Assembly (NCBI GenBank): GCA_003427395.1
Contig: BFEA01000658.1
Coordinates: 341,085 to 392,287, forward strand
Origin: Chara braunii
Lineage: Eukaryota; Streptophyta; Charophyceae; Charales; Characeae
Reading direction: 5' to 3'
DNA: 51,203 nucleotides
The notes below the pieces were generated by a model that was not told the DNA's origin, ran no database searches, and saw only the letters and a program-made list of their open reading frames with translations. The position numbers and the translations under genes are program-made. Positions 1-9,192 of this stretch are shown here, piece by piece (positions within the stretch are counted from its first letter, which is position 1; each line of letters opens with the position of its first letter).

Positions 1-167
1 CAAGACTGACTGCAGCGGAGCCACCATCTCAGCTGCTGCTATACCATACTCCCATCCTGCCAGCTAGCCCCCTCACTGGTAGGACGCGTGATAACCCACC
101 ATCTTTTCCCACTCACCTTTTTTGCTATCTGAGGTTCCTAAGAGCTCTCTTTTTTTCAGAAAACAAT

Positions 168-260
168 GTGCAACAGTTCTGTCTTCGTCATCGAGAGGGA
201 GGTCCCGGAAGACCAACAAGTGCAACAGTACTGTCTTCGTCATCCAAAGGGAGGTCCCGG
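168..260. repeat. 52-bp tandem duplication, two copies
   Basis: A block of about 41 bp beginning GTGCAACAG and ending GGAGGTCCCGG occurs at 168-208 and again at 220-260 with a few substitutions, giving a 52-bp period. It lies inside a plus-strand open frame (166-678), but that frame is a by-product of C-rich repetitive sequence and I do not call it a gene. Confidence 0.8.
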
Positions 261-353
261 GTACTTTCTAATGAAGTCAGCTGACCACGGCCGGTACCCA
301 TTAAGACTCCACTCAATGCCAATCGCATCCGTTCTCAACCACCCCCATCAGAA

Positions 354-1070
354 CCCCCTTCATCCTCCCCAACTCCGTCCTAGTAAAGGGTTTGAAAGAC
401 CATATCCTCAGCACGAGCCAGACACAATCCTCATCCTGCAATCTCCTGCCCCCTCAGAGATTTCCAGCCTCTGTCATCGAGAGGGTAAGCCAGCGCTGCC
501 TGAGGCCAATCGCACCAGGATGATCCCTCATCAGNCGGTACCCATCCGGCAACTAAGCTGCCCGATGCCAATCACATCTAATGAAAAATCCCCCAGCCGG
601 TACCCCTCAGACGACCTGATTCAACCCTCTCTCCGTCCTCACAAAGAGTCATCTCGTGCCGTTTGCCCTCCACCTTGAACAGATCCCCCAAAACCCAACA
701 GAACCTCCACTCGCCTGTCCCCCCTTCACCCTCCCCAACTCCGTCCTAGTAAAGAGTTCGAAAGACCATGTCCTCAGCAAGAACCAGACACAATCCTCAT
801 CCTGCAATCTCCTGCCCCCTCGGAAATTTCAGTCTCCGTCTTCGAGGGGTTGAACCAGCACTGTCTGAGGCCAGTCGCACCAGAGTAAACCCTCATCAGC
901 CGGTACCCATCCGACAACCCAAGTTGCCCGACGCCAATCGCATCCAATGAAAGTTCCCCTAGCCGGCACCCCTCAGACAGCCCCGATGCAACCCTCTCTT
1001 CGCTCTCACAAAGAGTCATCTCGTACCCTTTGCCCTCCATCTTGGACAGATCCCCCAAAGCTCAACAGAA
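354..1070. repeat. 366-bp tandem duplication, two diverged copies
   Basis: The block that begins CCCCCTTCATCCTCCCCAAC near 354 recurs near 719 and stays alignable to about 1070, with a period of 366 bp (for example TCCGTCCTAGTAAAG and CAATCCTCATCCTGCAATC in both). The copies differ by scattered substitutions and small indels, so this is an old tandem duplication. Short open frames on both strands here (656-853, 768-950, 774-1058) shift relative to each other between copies, which argues against coding. One ambiguous base (n) lies at 535. Confidence 0.8.
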
Positions 1071-1168
1071 CCCCCCCATACGAATTCATGAAATAAGCTC
1101 AACAGAACCGCCCCATACGAATTCATGAAATAAGCTCAACAGAACCGCCCCATACGAATTCACAAAAT
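1058..1168. repeat. 37-bp direct repeat, three copies
   Basis: Three head-to-tail copies of a 37-bp unit start at 1058, 1095 and 1132, each with AAGCTCAACAGAACC then CCCCATACGAATTCA. The first two are nearly identical and the third diverges at its end. The array abuts the end of the 366-bp duplication, whose last copy also ends in GCTCAACAGAACC, so it probably grew from that edge. Confidence 0.9.
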
Positions 1169-2113
1169 TTTTTGAAGCGAATTATAGCCAATTTTTAGAG
1201 ACCATCTCAAACTATGCCCTCAAAAGAGTAGTCGCAAATCCCACAGAAACTAGAAACAGATGTGGACTGAGTACAGGGAGTTTAAGACAGGCTACGAATT
1301 TATAGATTTTTTTAGGAATTTAACAGACTATAACATCGGATGCCCTAAATAGGACTTTCGACCAATACTATGAAAATCCGGACCTGCTAAGCAGAAGGAG
1401 GGAAGGTGGATGCCGTTAGTCCTCGTACAAATACGCGGCAGACCTCAAACCCCCTCATGCTAGGGTGACAGGTCGCCACCACTACCCCAAAACCGGTCCA
1501 CCTTGTTCTCACGGAAAGAAGTGTTTTCCACCCTCGACTACTCAAAGTCATCAAGCCCCACAGTTACAGGGGAACACCCTCGGCCATGACTCCGTCAAAC
1601 CCACTAGTTATGCCGCACTTACCGCATAACTCCCCAGGCCTCAAGCTCCTACCCAGGTTACAGAGCCTCAACTCCAGCACCGGTCTTAGTCATCCCAGCA
1701 GAATCCTTCTGACCTACCAGCCATAACCAACCATCCAACCACCTAGCAGATCCGGACCACCTTAAACCGATGCACCATCCTGAGGGAAGACAAAACAGAT
1801 TCGAAGTTTACCATGATAGAACTCAATTAGGTTTGCAGACACAGGCTTCGTCAAGTAGAAATTCGTCAAAACGAAGATTAGGGAAATTAGGAACTCTTAT
1901 CTAAAACATCTCGTAGAAGTTTTAAGGTTTTATGAATTAAAAAAATGAGATTTATGAATTATATCTAAGGTGTCCAAATTGGACTCATGAATATCTAAAA
2001 TCAAGAGGATAATCCACATCGTGGTTAAGATCGTTGTTAAGAACAACAAAATTACGTCAAGAATTATGAACCTAACAGAAACAGAGCATGATTTACAATT
2101 TTCAATTTAACAA
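1169..2113. other. gene-free AT-rich interval
   Basis: No long open frame, tRNA-like box or repeat that I can recognise. The right half is AT-rich with scattered stops in all frames. Confidence 0.5.
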
Positions 2114-2617
2114 GTGAACTCACAACATAAAAAATATTTTGAAGATAAGATCAGAGGAAACGATCAGAAAACAATCGGAGTACAATCATCAAAAGAAGCA
2201 ATCAGAAAACTATCAGAGTACAATCAAACAATTCACAATCAGAGTGTTAAGAAATTGTGGAAATTATCTCAGGCTGTAGATTTCAAATTATCAGGAAACC
2301 AGGCGACGCGTAGGCAGAATCCTAATCCACTAATACTAGATTTTCGTCCCTTCTTCCTCAACTCAACCACTTACCCCACCTCTCAAACCCTACCCCTGCA
2401 TCTTTGGGGAAAGAAGAACTACCTCCCTCCCACTGCTAGCACCTGGGCTCGAAGCAAAGCTAACACCAAAGATATAAACGACCATCTTCAATCCCTCAAG
2501 GGAAATAAAAACGTTGTGACACCCCTCACCAAGCCTGTCAACGAGTTGCCACAGGGGGTTCAAGCTACCTTAACTTTAGTTTTTTCATACTGTCGAGGAA
2601 GGGGGACGGGTATATGA
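2114..2617 (+). CDS. hypothetical 167-residue open frame, doubtful
   Basis: This is the longest open frame in the first 3 kb outside the repeats. It starts at an ATG in AT-rich DNA and ends at a TGA. The first third is rich in K, Q, N and S (HNQSVKKLWKLSQ), the middle is rich in P, L and T, and the end has no recognisable motif. I see no family signature, signal peptide or membrane segment. Composition shifts abruptly along the frame, which suggests a chance open frame. It may also be a relic of an element whose other parts are gone. I keep it only because nothing else explains the interval. Confidence 0.12.
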   Translation: MNSQHKKYFEDKIRGNDQKTIGVQSSKEAIRKLSEYNQTIHNQSVKKLWKLSQAVDFKLSGNQATRRQNPNPLILDFRPFFLNSTTYPTSQTLPLHLWGKKNYLPPTASTWARSKANTKDINDHLQSLKGNKNVVTPLTKPVNELPQGVQATLTLVFSYCRGRGTGI

Positions 2618-3296
2618 ACACAAGGCAAGAACAGCAGGCCCCACCTACCTGGTTGCCCTTCCCTCATCACCGAACTCTCTCGTGCCTTACCTTCTCTCGC
2701 CTCGTGTCCATGCGTCTTCACCCCTTCACGTCGCCCGACTCTTCAAATCAGATAAGATGTCGCTAAGGATCTACACGATGGCCAGTCTTAACCTCCACAC
2801 CGTTCACCAACTCAACCTGTACGCTCCCTCCCATCACCGCATCGCATAGCCGCAACATCGCGCCGCCCTGTAAGGCAGTGACACCTACGCCCTCAACCAC
2901 ACAACCAGAACGCCCATCCTACTACCTCCCGCCAACCATCGCCGCGCGCCAGCACCACCATGAACGACAACTCGCTCCCACATTGCACCCTCGACCGCCA
3001 CCGCTCCGACCAGTCCTACGCATGCGGGGCGCAGCGCTCCCGGCAGCGCTGCGCCCCCTCTTCTCGTTTTCCCACCTACCGTTGTTGAGTTTAGGAAACT
3101 TTGAACCAAGCTTCAACCCGTAACCGTGTAACATGTAATCCAAGACTCTACCGTATGTGCAACTACCGGAAATGGAATGAACGTGTGATATGCCAGACTG
3201 GGGAGAACATCAGAACACCCGAGACCAACACCCCAAGCAAACCCTGTGAAACCCACAACCAACATACAACACCGTGGACTACCCTTGGGTAGTGCG
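2618..3296. other. gene-free C-rich interval
   Basis: Short proline- and arginine-rich frames exist on both strands (2878-3123 plus, 2885-3143 minus) but overlap one another and show no family motif. The only structure I can support is the hairpin at 3026-3057. Confidence 0.45.
3026..3057. repeat. perfect 13-bp inverted repeat with 6-nt loop
   Basis: The arm GGGGCGCAGCGCT (3026-3038) is followed by the loop CCCGGC and the exact reverse complement AGCGCTGCGCCCC (3045-3057). No T-tract follows and no gene ends here, so terminator function is not supported. It could be a transposon end, a structured RNA stem or chance in GC-rich sequence. Confidence 0.85.
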
Positions 3297-3477
3297 CAGG
3301 CAGTGTCTGTAATAGTACCATGCGTCAGGCCAAGGGGATGTGTGTCCAGCCGTGCATCAATCTAACCCCGTGCCGGTGTCCATGCACAAGGCTGCGGGGT
3401 TTTGAACGCGCAACCTTATACTACCACAATGCACATTTCCAACCGATGCTCTAACCACTGAGCTACATCAACTGGAC
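3297..3477 (-). mobile_element. tRNA-derived element, inverted relative to the adjacent SINE
   Basis: Read on the minus strand from 3477, it begins GTCCAGTTGATG and then TAGCTCAGTGGTTAGAGC, a good pol III A box and D-arm. About 40 nt later comes GCGTTCAAAACCCC, a B box with one change from the consensus, ending CGCAGCCTTG. The head is closely similar to the plus-strand SINE at 3497-3730. The sequence beyond the B box (3297-3390) differs and has no poly(A). It is either a second SINE family sharing the head or a truncated copy. The left boundary is approximate. Confidence 0.6.
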
Positions 3478-3481
3478 AATT

Positions 3482-3496
3482 AGGAATCGGCTTAAT
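3482..3496. repeat. SINE target-site duplication, left copy (right copy 3730-3744)
   Basis: AGGAATCGGCTTAAT is present at 3482-3496 and again at 3730-3744, directly bracketing the SINE; the first A of the right copy could instead belong to the poly(A). Exact identity over 14-15 bp implies a fairly recent insertion. Confidence 0.85.
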
Positions 3497-3730
3497 ATTC
3501 ATGATTGTCCAGTTGATGTAGCTCAGTGGTTACAACACCGGTTGGAATTACGCATTGTGGTATAAGGTTGCGGGTTCAAACCCCCGCAGCCTTGCGTTAA
3601 TAATATCTAGGAGTATTGACGTGAGGATGGGATGGGAGGTGGTCTCATATTCCAGGACACCCACGGCCTACTGCTCCAGGTGATCACTACGTACTCAGTG
3701 ACCATGGACTTTTATAAAAAAAAAAAAAAA
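3497..3730 (+). mobile_element. tRNA-derived SINE with poly(A) tail
   Basis: About 234 bp. The head contains GTCCAGTTGATG, the A box TAGCTCAGTGGTTA and the B box GGGTTCAAACCCCCGC, as expected for a tRNA-derived internal pol III promoter. The body has no tRNA similarity and the 3' end is an A-run at about 3717-3730. A 14-15 bp TSD brackets it. Mobilisation would need a LINE reverse transcriptase in trans. The LINEs of this window are also poly(A)-tailed, but I see no shared tail sequence with them. Confidence 0.85.
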
Positions 3731-3744
3731 GGAATCGGCTTAAT

Positions 3745-4058
3745 CCTAACCTGTAAGGAGCATTGGCCGCGGGGGGAGGTTGACGCTCCGCTGCACGCCG
3801 GATTAGGGTCGAAGTTTTGGTGCGGGCCGGCGGATGAAGGCGATCGATGGTGGGGGGGCGTGCAGAGTGGTGCGCGTACCGAATTGTTCACAGCGCGCCA
3901 TTAAACATGAGAGCGCGCTCTTAGGGTGGGGCAGACAGTGGGCGTTGATGCGGATGTACATCTCGGAGGAGAGCCCTCCGATATGCGAGTGTTGGGCCGG
4001 CCGTCGTTTTGTGCCCCCTTTTTTCTTTCTTTCTTTTTGTTTCTCCTTTTTGTTTTTC
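3745..4058. other. left flank of element A
   Basis: No gene. The last 75 bp (from GGGCCGGCCGTCGTTTTGTG near 3990 through T-rich tracts) match the unit of the minisatellite on the far side of element A (24012-24378), so this is the left half of the interrupted array. A minus-strand frame here (3901-4473) owes its length to GAA and T microsatellites. Confidence 0.6.
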
Positions 4059-5486
4059 TGTTACGATCCTGGTCATTCCCAAAGTGCAAATTCACAATGA
4101 AAGACAATGTCACCCAACTGCGAAAGAAATGAAAGCACTTGCAAAGAGACAGAGACCATAGGAGAGAGAAAGAAGAAGAAGAAGAAGAAGAAGAAGAAGA
4201 AGAAGAAGAAAAAAATAAAAAAAATAAAAAAAAAAAAATAAAAAATGTACACCAGCAAGACCAATGACAATTCCCCCTTCTCTCTCCACCTTCATCCTCC
4301 TCCTTCACTTCACCAATCTTATTCTTCTCCCAATAATAATAATAATAATAATGAGTGGATGAACCAGAATCAATATCCGAAGTTCCCTCGTACTGCTGAC
4401 TCAACAACAACAACAACAACAACAAGTCCACCATAGCTATGGATTCCCTCCTTCTGCCTCCTCTCACATGCATAGGCTATGGCGGACTACTGAGGGCCCT
4501 GCCCTCTTGTCCAAAGGACAACCCAAAGCAGCTATGGCGCTGCACTCCTGTCCAAAGGACAACCCAAAGCAGCTATGCTGCTGCTGACTGGCCCGTCATG
4601 CCAAGCTCTGCCTCGAGTTGCCTTGGTGCGGCACTACCCCAACTGGGGCTTTCCAGATGCAGCGCCCAACAAGGTGATGAAGGTGGTGTCCACCATAGCC
4701 AGGTAGGTGCCTCGCCACTCTCCTCCTTCGCCCCCTTCTTCCTCCTCCTTAGGTTGGGCTGCTCGTCATAGCCAGGCTGAGCGCCAACTCCCTTCACCTC
4801 CGGGCAGCGTTGTATCAGTTGAGCGTTGTGCTCCAGCAACATGTCGCCAATCCTTGCATACCGCAAATGAGGAGGAGCTACTTGCTCCTTCGAAATATAT
4901 AGCGGCCTACTGACCTCTTGGGCGGTGACTTCCAAGGTCGAGCGGCCTCCCAGCAACCGGTACCTCCTCCCTTTCGGAGGGAAACATCATTGCAGGCTCT
5001 GCTATCCTCCGACAGGCCCTAGACCCGGGCTACTTGGACTGGTATCGGCCTACCTCTAGCCTACCGCTACTGGGCCTCTAAAAATGCCAACTTTTTGTCT
5101 TCTTCTTCTCAGCCTCCAGTACCCGACGCTTCTACCACTACTTCAGTGGTACCAGCCTACCTGCTACTTGAGTGTTTTTCCCCTCTGCTCTAAGTGTCGC
5201 GGGCCTACCCCCGCTACTCGAGTGTTTACCCCCCTGCAACCCTCAAAGTCACGGCCACAGGTAAGTACCGGCCCTGCGGGGCCTTTCAACCAACAAGTAC
5301 CCTTGCGGGTCACACACACACTCAGCCGACAAGCACTCAGACAGGCGTGCAAACCAGCAGGCATGCACACACACATAGACATGGAAATCACAACAGAATG
5401 CGGGAATCTCAGCAAGGCATTCATTCCAGTGGCAAATCCTAGAAATCAGCAGTGTTCTCAGTCTGTGTTTTTGGCGGGTCATTACA
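4059..5486 (-). repeat. 3' LTR of element A
   Basis: It is alignable along its length to 22720-24011. It carries 154 bp (4911-5064, bounded by GCCTAC direct repeats) that the other LTR lacks, and lacks about 65 bp present in the other near 23724-23788. On the minus strand it begins TGTAATGACCCGCC next to the PPT and ends GGATCGTAACA, fitting TG...CA ends. Both LTRs contain the same trinucleotide repeats and a duplicated TCCAAAGGACAACCCAAAGC, so those predate the insertion. Confidence 0.9.
4168..4425. repeat. three trinucleotide microsatellites inside the LTR
   Basis: (AAG)n at about 4170-4209 runs into an A-rich tract; (AAT)n lies at about 4332-4352 and (AAC)n at about 4402-4425. The other LTR of element A has all three at 22829-22862, 22952-22966 and 23020-23040 with fewer repeats, so they were in the parent LTR and then changed length independently. 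Confidence 0.85.
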
Positions 5487-5500
5487 CTAGCCCCCTCTCA
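5487..5500 (-). promoter_or_regulatory. polypurine tract of element A
   Basis: On the minus strand TGAGAGGGGGCTAG lies directly upstream of the TGTAATGACC start of the 3' LTR. Position and purine content fit the plus-strand DNA primer of an LTR retrotransposon and fix both strand and LTR edge. Confidence 0.75.
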
Positions 5501-5527
5501 AGAGCGAGGTCCCTTCAAGCGAGTAAC

Positions 5528-5821
5528 TCATTCAGAGTCGGCACAAAATGCATCGTAGGCGTAGATCAGAAAGAGGGATTTAGTAAGACCGTGAGGAGTG
5601 AGTTTTGCAGAAAACTTAGCAGTCTGTCCATCAGTGATCTGTCGTTCAGATGCGTTAACCACTCGTGGAGCATTCTTTAGCAGCTCTTTCCGGTCGATCG
5701 AGAAAAACTCATTCAATGGGTGATAGAGGAAGTGAACCTTGTACTGTTTGTTCCTCCCTCTTCCTTCATGGGCAACGATTCTGTCTATTTCATGGCCACC
5801 GTCGATAGGACGAGGTATCAT
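5528..5821 (-). pseudogene. element A: degenerate chromodomain-like integrase tail
   Basis: 97 residues. The part HEIDRIVAHEGRGRN then QYKVHFLYHPLNEFF resembles the chromodomain-like tail of chromovirus integrases (ID-I--H-----YKV-W). The usual tryptophan of the W-x-P step is not seen after NEFF, and the match fades after about residue 55. In complete elements this module follows the GPY/F region and is thought to guide integration to chromatin. A frame break separates it from the preceding integrase frame. Confidence 0.55.
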
Positions 5822-5846
5822 AGGATCTCAGAAGGGAAAAGTCTCA

Positions 5847-6305
5847 TCATCGATGTGTGGAAACAATTTGGACGCGTGAAAATACCGGATATGTGCGCAT
5901 ATAAGGAGGCACGTCAATCACATACGAAGGACCAAATTCATCCCCAATCACCTTAAGAACCTGCCAAGGGTCATAGTACAATGGAAGGAGTTTCCGTGAT
6001 ACACCCTTTTCGTCAGAAAACTCCGACATTTTGACCCAGACATAACTCCCTACTTTGAAGTTCGTTTTTTTGCACGAATTGGCAACATGTTTGATCATGG
6101 CATACTGACGCTTGTTCATTGCTGCGATAACAACTTTGAGCAGGCGTGCGTACTTGGCATTGTAGCCAGGCATGCCTGGCGTCAGACCAAGGGATCGTTC
6201 GGGGAACAAATAAGAGAGAGGATTGCGCAACTGCCAACCATATTGCAGCTGATTCGGTGTTACGCCAGTTGCAGAGTGAATGGAGTTGTTGTACAACCCT
6301 TTCAC
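5847..6305 (-). pseudogene. element A: integrase C-terminal part
   Basis: 152 residues. YNNSIHSATGVTPNQLQYG near the start is the end of the gypsy integrase core (host-site helix region). KKTNFKVGSYVWVKMSE is the usual basic stretch before the C-terminal domain. LLPLYYDPWQVLKVIG, then YVIDVPPY, is the GPY/F module, with DPW replacing GPF/Y. The frame upstream is interrupted by a TAA and a shift around 6306-6346, so this is a separated fragment of one integrase. Confidence 0.75.
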
Positions 6306-6346
6306 TTTGTGTAACTCCTTGTCTCACGTGTTCTGATCTGGAGCAA

Positions 6347-6715
6347 TTAGCGGCAAAGCAGTTGAATGACAATCCAGTTGATTTCCTCGGCCAATCCATT
6401 GGCTTCGGGGTGTCGACCAGAAGTCTTGTTGAGTTTAATGTCATAGATCTGTGAGGTGAAGTCCTTCCAATCAGCACTAATGAACCTGGTGTCCCTATCA
6501 CTCACAAGAGTTTTCGGGGGTCCATACTGCAGAATATACTGCTGGTGAAATTCTTCGATTACAAGCTCAGTTGGTGCATGAGGAGGTAGAGGAATCAAGT
6601 TCAGAAATTTGGAAAAGCGATCCACAATGACCATGACTTGTGAATGTCCTCCCTCACTCACCTTCCCCATATCCGTGAAATCGATAGAGACCGACTCACC
6701 GGGTCCATCCGGAAT
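6347..6715 (-). pseudogene. element A: integrase catalytic core
   Basis: The frame contains all three acidic positions of the D,D(35)E core. The first D is in SIDFTDMG (codon 6680-6682), the second in LVSDRDTRF, and the E in HPEANGLAEEIN, where the usual TDGQTE is altered. VMVIVDRFSKFLNLIP between them is typical gypsy integrase. The frame ends at a TAA soon after the last acidic residue, and a frameshift joins it to the C-terminal fragment. Integration chemistry is a family inference; this copy is broken. Confidence 0.8.
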
Positions 6716-7453
6716 TGGGAGGGGTTTAACAGGTCATAAGGCTTATGCCTATGGACCTTGGTTCTTTGACAGACTTGATATTCAGCAAAATAATTATGAG
6801 CAGATCCCTTCATTCTCGACCAATCAAACTGCCGCAAAAGACTTCCATAAAAAAGTCTCCTCAAAGCCGAAGTGTCCACTCTGACCATGTGCCGAATCCA
6901 AGAAATGAGTCCGGAGAGGCACATGGTTGGGTACACACAAGCGATCAAACTTCTCATACCGGCGGAATACAAGACCCTCACACTCGTGAAAATAAGGCTG
7001 ACTACTAGGGTCAGCCTTGAGCTGCTCAAGGATGGGACTAAGGTCCGGATCCTTGGCAGTGTGTTCGACCAGATCCTCCTTCAGTTTCCTTTGGATGTCA
7101 TACGAGTCCACAAGGCAAGTCAAAAACTCAGGATGACGCGACAAAGCATCAACAACACGGTTATAACAACCTTTCTTGTGTTTCAGTTCAATGTTGTAAA
7201 CAGCAATGTCATGCAGCCAGGGGGTCAGCGTCGGAGAGAGATCAGTTTGTGTCTTAATCCACTGCAAGGTCTGATGATATGAATAGACCTTGAAGTGGCG
7301 ACCCAAGAGGTAGTGTTTCCAATGTGTGAGCGTCTCGCGCAAGGCGTAGAGCTCACGCATATACGTGGAGGTAGCTACCTTGTGGCTGGGCATGCGTTTG
7401 CTGTAATATTCGAGCGGACGCAAGCCATCGCCATCATCTTGTTGCGGCATTGC
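6716..7453 (-). pseudogene. element A: RNase H and integrase zinc-binding region, 3' side of the B insertion
   Basis: Reading leftward from the B insertion, LRPLEYYSKRMPSHK and TYMRELYALRETL carry the RNase H glutamate. VYSYHQTLQW should read SDHQTLQW, so a catalytic aspartate is replaced by Tyr (codon 7277-7279). CYNRVVDALSRHPE is the RNase H end. HGQSGHFG supplies the two His of the integrase HHCC finger. After a frame break near 6824, FAEYQVCQRTK has Tyr where the first Cys is expected. The open frame at 6824-7618 begins inside the LTR of element B, so its first 53 or so residues are LTR-derived. Confidence 0.8.
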
Positions 7454-7458
7454 ACCTG
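7454..7458. repeat. target-site duplication of element B, left copy
   Basis: GCACC here corresponds to ACACC at 17734-17738, a 5-bp TSD with one change. Both lie in the RNase H frame of element A at the equivalent codon. Confidence 0.7.
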
Positions 7459-7807
7459 TGCCGGACCCGTCGGGATGGCGGTCCGACAGGATGGAGAAGA
7501 AGGGTAGACGGAGGAGGAGGTAGAGATGGAGCTGGAAGGGACAACGCAGCTCCAACGCAAACTCCACACGCACGTACTCCAAGATTTGCAAAAGTGAAGA
7601 ATGAGGAAAAACAGACAACTGCTGGTGTATACCCCCAGCGGACTGACTGACTGGACTGGACTGGCCTGGTACCGACAGTGGTACAGGGCAGGACTAGAAC
7701 AGCTCACGGCCTGTGGGGTCAGGCCACGGCCTGGTCCCACAGGCCGAACTGGGCAAATAGCCAAATAGGCCTTGGCTGTAGGCCAGGGCAGATGAAGGCC
7801 CGCTGCA
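7459..7807 (-). repeat. 3' LTR of element B
   Basis: Starts TGTGCCGGACCC and ends CCCGCTGCA on the plus strand, pairing with 17383-17733 at about 95 percent identity by eye. I could not identify a convincing polypurine tract at 7808 onward. Confidence 0.92.
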
Positions 7808-8568
7808 CGATCCTCAGACCTGTAATGGATCGCAAGAGCCATAAACACGCTATCTGCAAAAGCAGCGAAACTCTGCAATAAAGAAAGCTGAGAAATTTAG
7901 GATGCGGAGCAAGCTCCATGCAGAGTCCATGCGATGCATCCTAAGCTACATAATGTCAAAAGAAAAGCAAACGTCTGGTATCCATATCCTAGCTAACAGC
8001 AGAAAATGAAATGAAGTATGATACAATCGTAAAGTCCTGGAGGCAGTGACCTCAGTGCTGAAAGGAAAAGAGCAATATGTCACAAGATAATGTCATGTCG
8101 CTGAACCACTAAGATTGGGATGGTCTCAGAGGGGGTGAATACAGCCTAAGGGCAGTCACACATGAAGGTGGGATAGGTCATCAGGCTCAAGGTGGGAGAG
8201 TGGTAGCGAAACAAAACCAATGACCCTAACAGATAGACCATTAAGGCGGGTAATGCTCGACAAAAGGGTGACACCATGCAGGGTCTACCATGAAAAGGGG
8301 AGCCTGGAATAGGGTGGAGCTATGCCGAACTGGAGGCATGCAATAGTCAGCGCTAGGGTGATGAGGGCAGTGGGTGAGGGAACATGCACACAACTCACCG
8401 ACTGGGAGAGAGAGCTAGATTTGGGAGCAAGGAATCCAAGATAACGCTATGGTCCCAATACCTATGCGATACCAAGGGAGAGCCAAACTCAAAGAGACCC
8501 AGCTAAGTGAGAACCATCATGCGACAGAGGCGGGGGAGTATACATGGTAGGGTGGTGACGTGAAGTAG
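7808..8568. other. element B 3' untranslated interval
   Basis: No open frame of note and no repeat that I recognise. It lies between the chromodomain frame and the 3' LTR, so it is untranslated tail of element B or a later insertion into it. Confidence 0.55.
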
Positions 8569-9159
8569 TCACGTCCAAAGTAGATGAAGTCGTCGAAGTG
8601 GTCGATGACGTCGATGAAGTAGCAGTGAAGTCAATGTCGAAGCAGAGCCACAAAACGCTGACATCCTGAAGAAGAGATGATGATGGAGTACCTGATGGTG
8701 TGAGTCAGTGGGGAAAGATAGAGGATAAGAGTGTCGGTCATCGTAATGCGAAGGGCGACGATGAGTGCGCTGTGGATGCTCGGAGGCGACCGTCTGCGGC
8801 TGAGGGATGGCCTCAGAGGGAGCGGGCTCGTCCTCAATAATCTCCTCAGCCGGAGGAGGAGGAAGAGGGTCAGTCGGCTGAGTAGAAGCAGATGTCTCAG
8901 CACGACGAGCACGATCATATGCACGTACCAACATCTTGGCGTGCTGCAAGTGCTCGAGGGGCTCCCAAGTAGCCTCCTCATCAGGGTAGCCCTTCAAACG
9001 TACAAGGTACTCGATGCGTGGAGGGGTATCGTCGGTAACTCGGCGTGATACGATGTCAGAAACAAAGAACTCCTCGTGATCGTCCACCATGATAGGTGGA
9101 GGACGCTCATAAGGGTGTCTGGCGAAGCGCTCGGACGGTCTGCGATAAGGACGCAGCAA
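8569..9159 (-). pseudogene. element B: chromodomain tail
   Basis: 196 residues. EFFVSDIVSRRVTDD, IEYLVRLKGYPDEEATWEP and then LEHLQHAKMLVRAYDRAR is a clear chromodomain with the conserved YLV-W-type core, the W-E-P step and the terminal helix. It marks the element as a chromovirus. The tail after residue 70 is a low-complexity P, E and S stretch (PLPPPPAEEI), common at the end of these integrases. Upstream LRPYRRPSERFARHPYERP is a linker. The domain looks intact but is separated by frame breaks from the integrase core. Confidence 0.85.
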
Positions 9160-9192
9160 GGAGAAGTGGTAAACATCGTGTACGCGAGCCTG

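Noticed and set aside
166-678. 170-residue plus-strand frame
   Set aside because: Crosses tandem duplications and an ambiguous base; frame and composition differ between repeat copies.
168-1168. CRISPR-like spacing of repeats
   Set aside because: Repeats are directly adjacent or diverged, without unique spacers, in eukaryotic DNA.
3391-3594. Functional tRNA genes
   Set aside because: A and B boxes are good, but acceptor and anticodon arms do not fold and one copy has a SINE body, poly(A) and TSD.
3901-4473. Minus-strand 190-residue frame, and the related one at 22816-23088
   Set aside because: Length comes from AAG, AAT and AAC microsatellites in the LTR of element A (poly-S, Y and F); not a gene.
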